A DNA stretch of 64,000 nt from Arthrobacter koreensis (lineage in GTDB: Bacteria > Actinomycetota > Actinomycetes > Actinomycetales > Micrococcaceae). Positions 63,735-64,000 of this stretch are shown here, piece after piece. The translations under genes were made by a program, and so were the position numbers. Below the pieces are notes generated by a model. That model ran no database searches. It was given only the letters and a program-made list of their open reading frames with translations, and had not been told where the DNA came from. The stretch lies in assembly GCF_009193255.1 (NCBI RefSeq), contig NZ_WACG01000001.1, positions 248,001 to 312,000 on the forward strand. The letters run 5' to 3'. Positions within the stretch are counted from its first letter, which is position 1, and every line of letters begins with the position of its first letter.

Positions 63735-64000
63735 ATGCGCAAGACCCGTTACGCAGCCGCCGCCATGGCCGCAGCTGCCGCACTGACCCTGTCCGCCTGC
63801 GGCGGCGACTCCGGCTCCGACTCGGCAGCGTCCGGCGATGGAGAGAACATCCGCATCGGCATCAAGTTTGACCAGCCGGGCCTGGGCTTCGCGGAATCAG
63901 GCGATTACTCCGGCTTCGACGTGGATGTGGCCAAGTACGTAGCCAACGAACTGGGCTACAGCGAAGACCAGATCGAGTTCATCGAGACCCCGTCCGCCCA
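63735..64000 (+). CDS. gluB: Glutamate-binding lipoprotein, cut by the window edge
   Basis: The first 88 codons are seen: signal peptide with lipobox LSAC at residue 22, a Ser/Asp/Gly linker, then IRIGIKFDQPGLGF and YSGFDVDVAKYVANELGY, typical of GluB-like family 3 solute-binding proteins. AAGGAG lies five bases before the ATG. The gene runs off the right end. Confidence 0.93.
   Translation, partial: MRKTRYAAAAMAAAAALTLSACGGDSGSDSAASGDGENIRIGIKFDQPGLGFAESGDYSGFDVDVAKYVANELGYSEDQIEFIETPSA

Overview
The window looks like chromosomal core DNA of a high-GC actinobacterium, most likely Arthrobacter or a close Micrococcaceae relative. This rests on the G/C-rich third positions, frequent GTG starts, ATGA stop/start overlaps, DUF3107 and DUF3117 small proteins, an AdnAB-type helicase-nuclease pair, and a coproporphyrin-type heme pathway. 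No insertion sequence, prophage, integrase, CRISPR array or rRNA was seen. The one tRNA gene is an initiator tRNA-fMet. Much of the gene order resembles two blocks of the Mycobacterium tuberculosis chromosome as I remember them (Rv3193c-Rv3211 and Rv1205-Rv1232c); this is from memory and was not searched.

Layout, left to right. 1-6.7 kb: a truncated gene at the left edge, a secreted/membrane TPM-domain protein with a PspA homologue, tRNA-fMet, and a giant UPF0182 membrane protein. 6.9-16.2 kb: a PDZ/Lon-type membrane protease, two zinc metallopeptidase-like proteins, a lone ThiF-like protein, UvrD2 helicase with NudC, and an APH-like phosphotransferase. 16.3-18.4 kb: a GntR regulator with its ABC transporter. 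18.4-26.4 kb: a repair operon (alkyltransferase-like protein, AdnA-like, AdnB-like) and a DnaQ-type exonuclease. 26.7-31.3 kb: MetNIQ methionine uptake and an ABC-2 type exporter. 31.4-41.6 kb: all nine enzymes of heme synthesis from glutamyl-tRNA to heme (HemA, L, B, C, D, E, then CgoX, CpfC, ChdC). 41.6-50 kb: MoeB/MoeZ-like, TetR, DUF3107, an SGNH lipoprotein, a ferritin-like protein, a DEAD-box helicase with a long leader, an orphan DNA methyltransferase, and a PHP phosphoesterase. 50-56 kb: aminopeptidase P, a GSP17M-like stress protein, a soluble MgtE-like/CBS protein, DUF1003 and Mrp. 56-64 kb: TatB, an anti-sigma/ECF sigma pair, an O-methyltransferase, leucyl aminopeptidase, DUF3117, TagA, a DivIVA-domain protein, a LOG-family protein, and the start of a glutamate ABC transporter.

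The functional units are heme biosynthesis, repair of broken or alkylated DNA, envelope stress (PspA, PDZ protease, ECF sigma/anti-sigma, TatB), and amino acid uptake (MetNIQ, GluAB). The most unusual sequence-level signal is a family of three dispersed intergenic palindromes (about 29.45, 31.33 and 51.75 kb). They share a core but have different, always self-complementary tips. Several short palindromes sit at promoters of heme and regulator genes. No wholly new multi-gene system is obvious.
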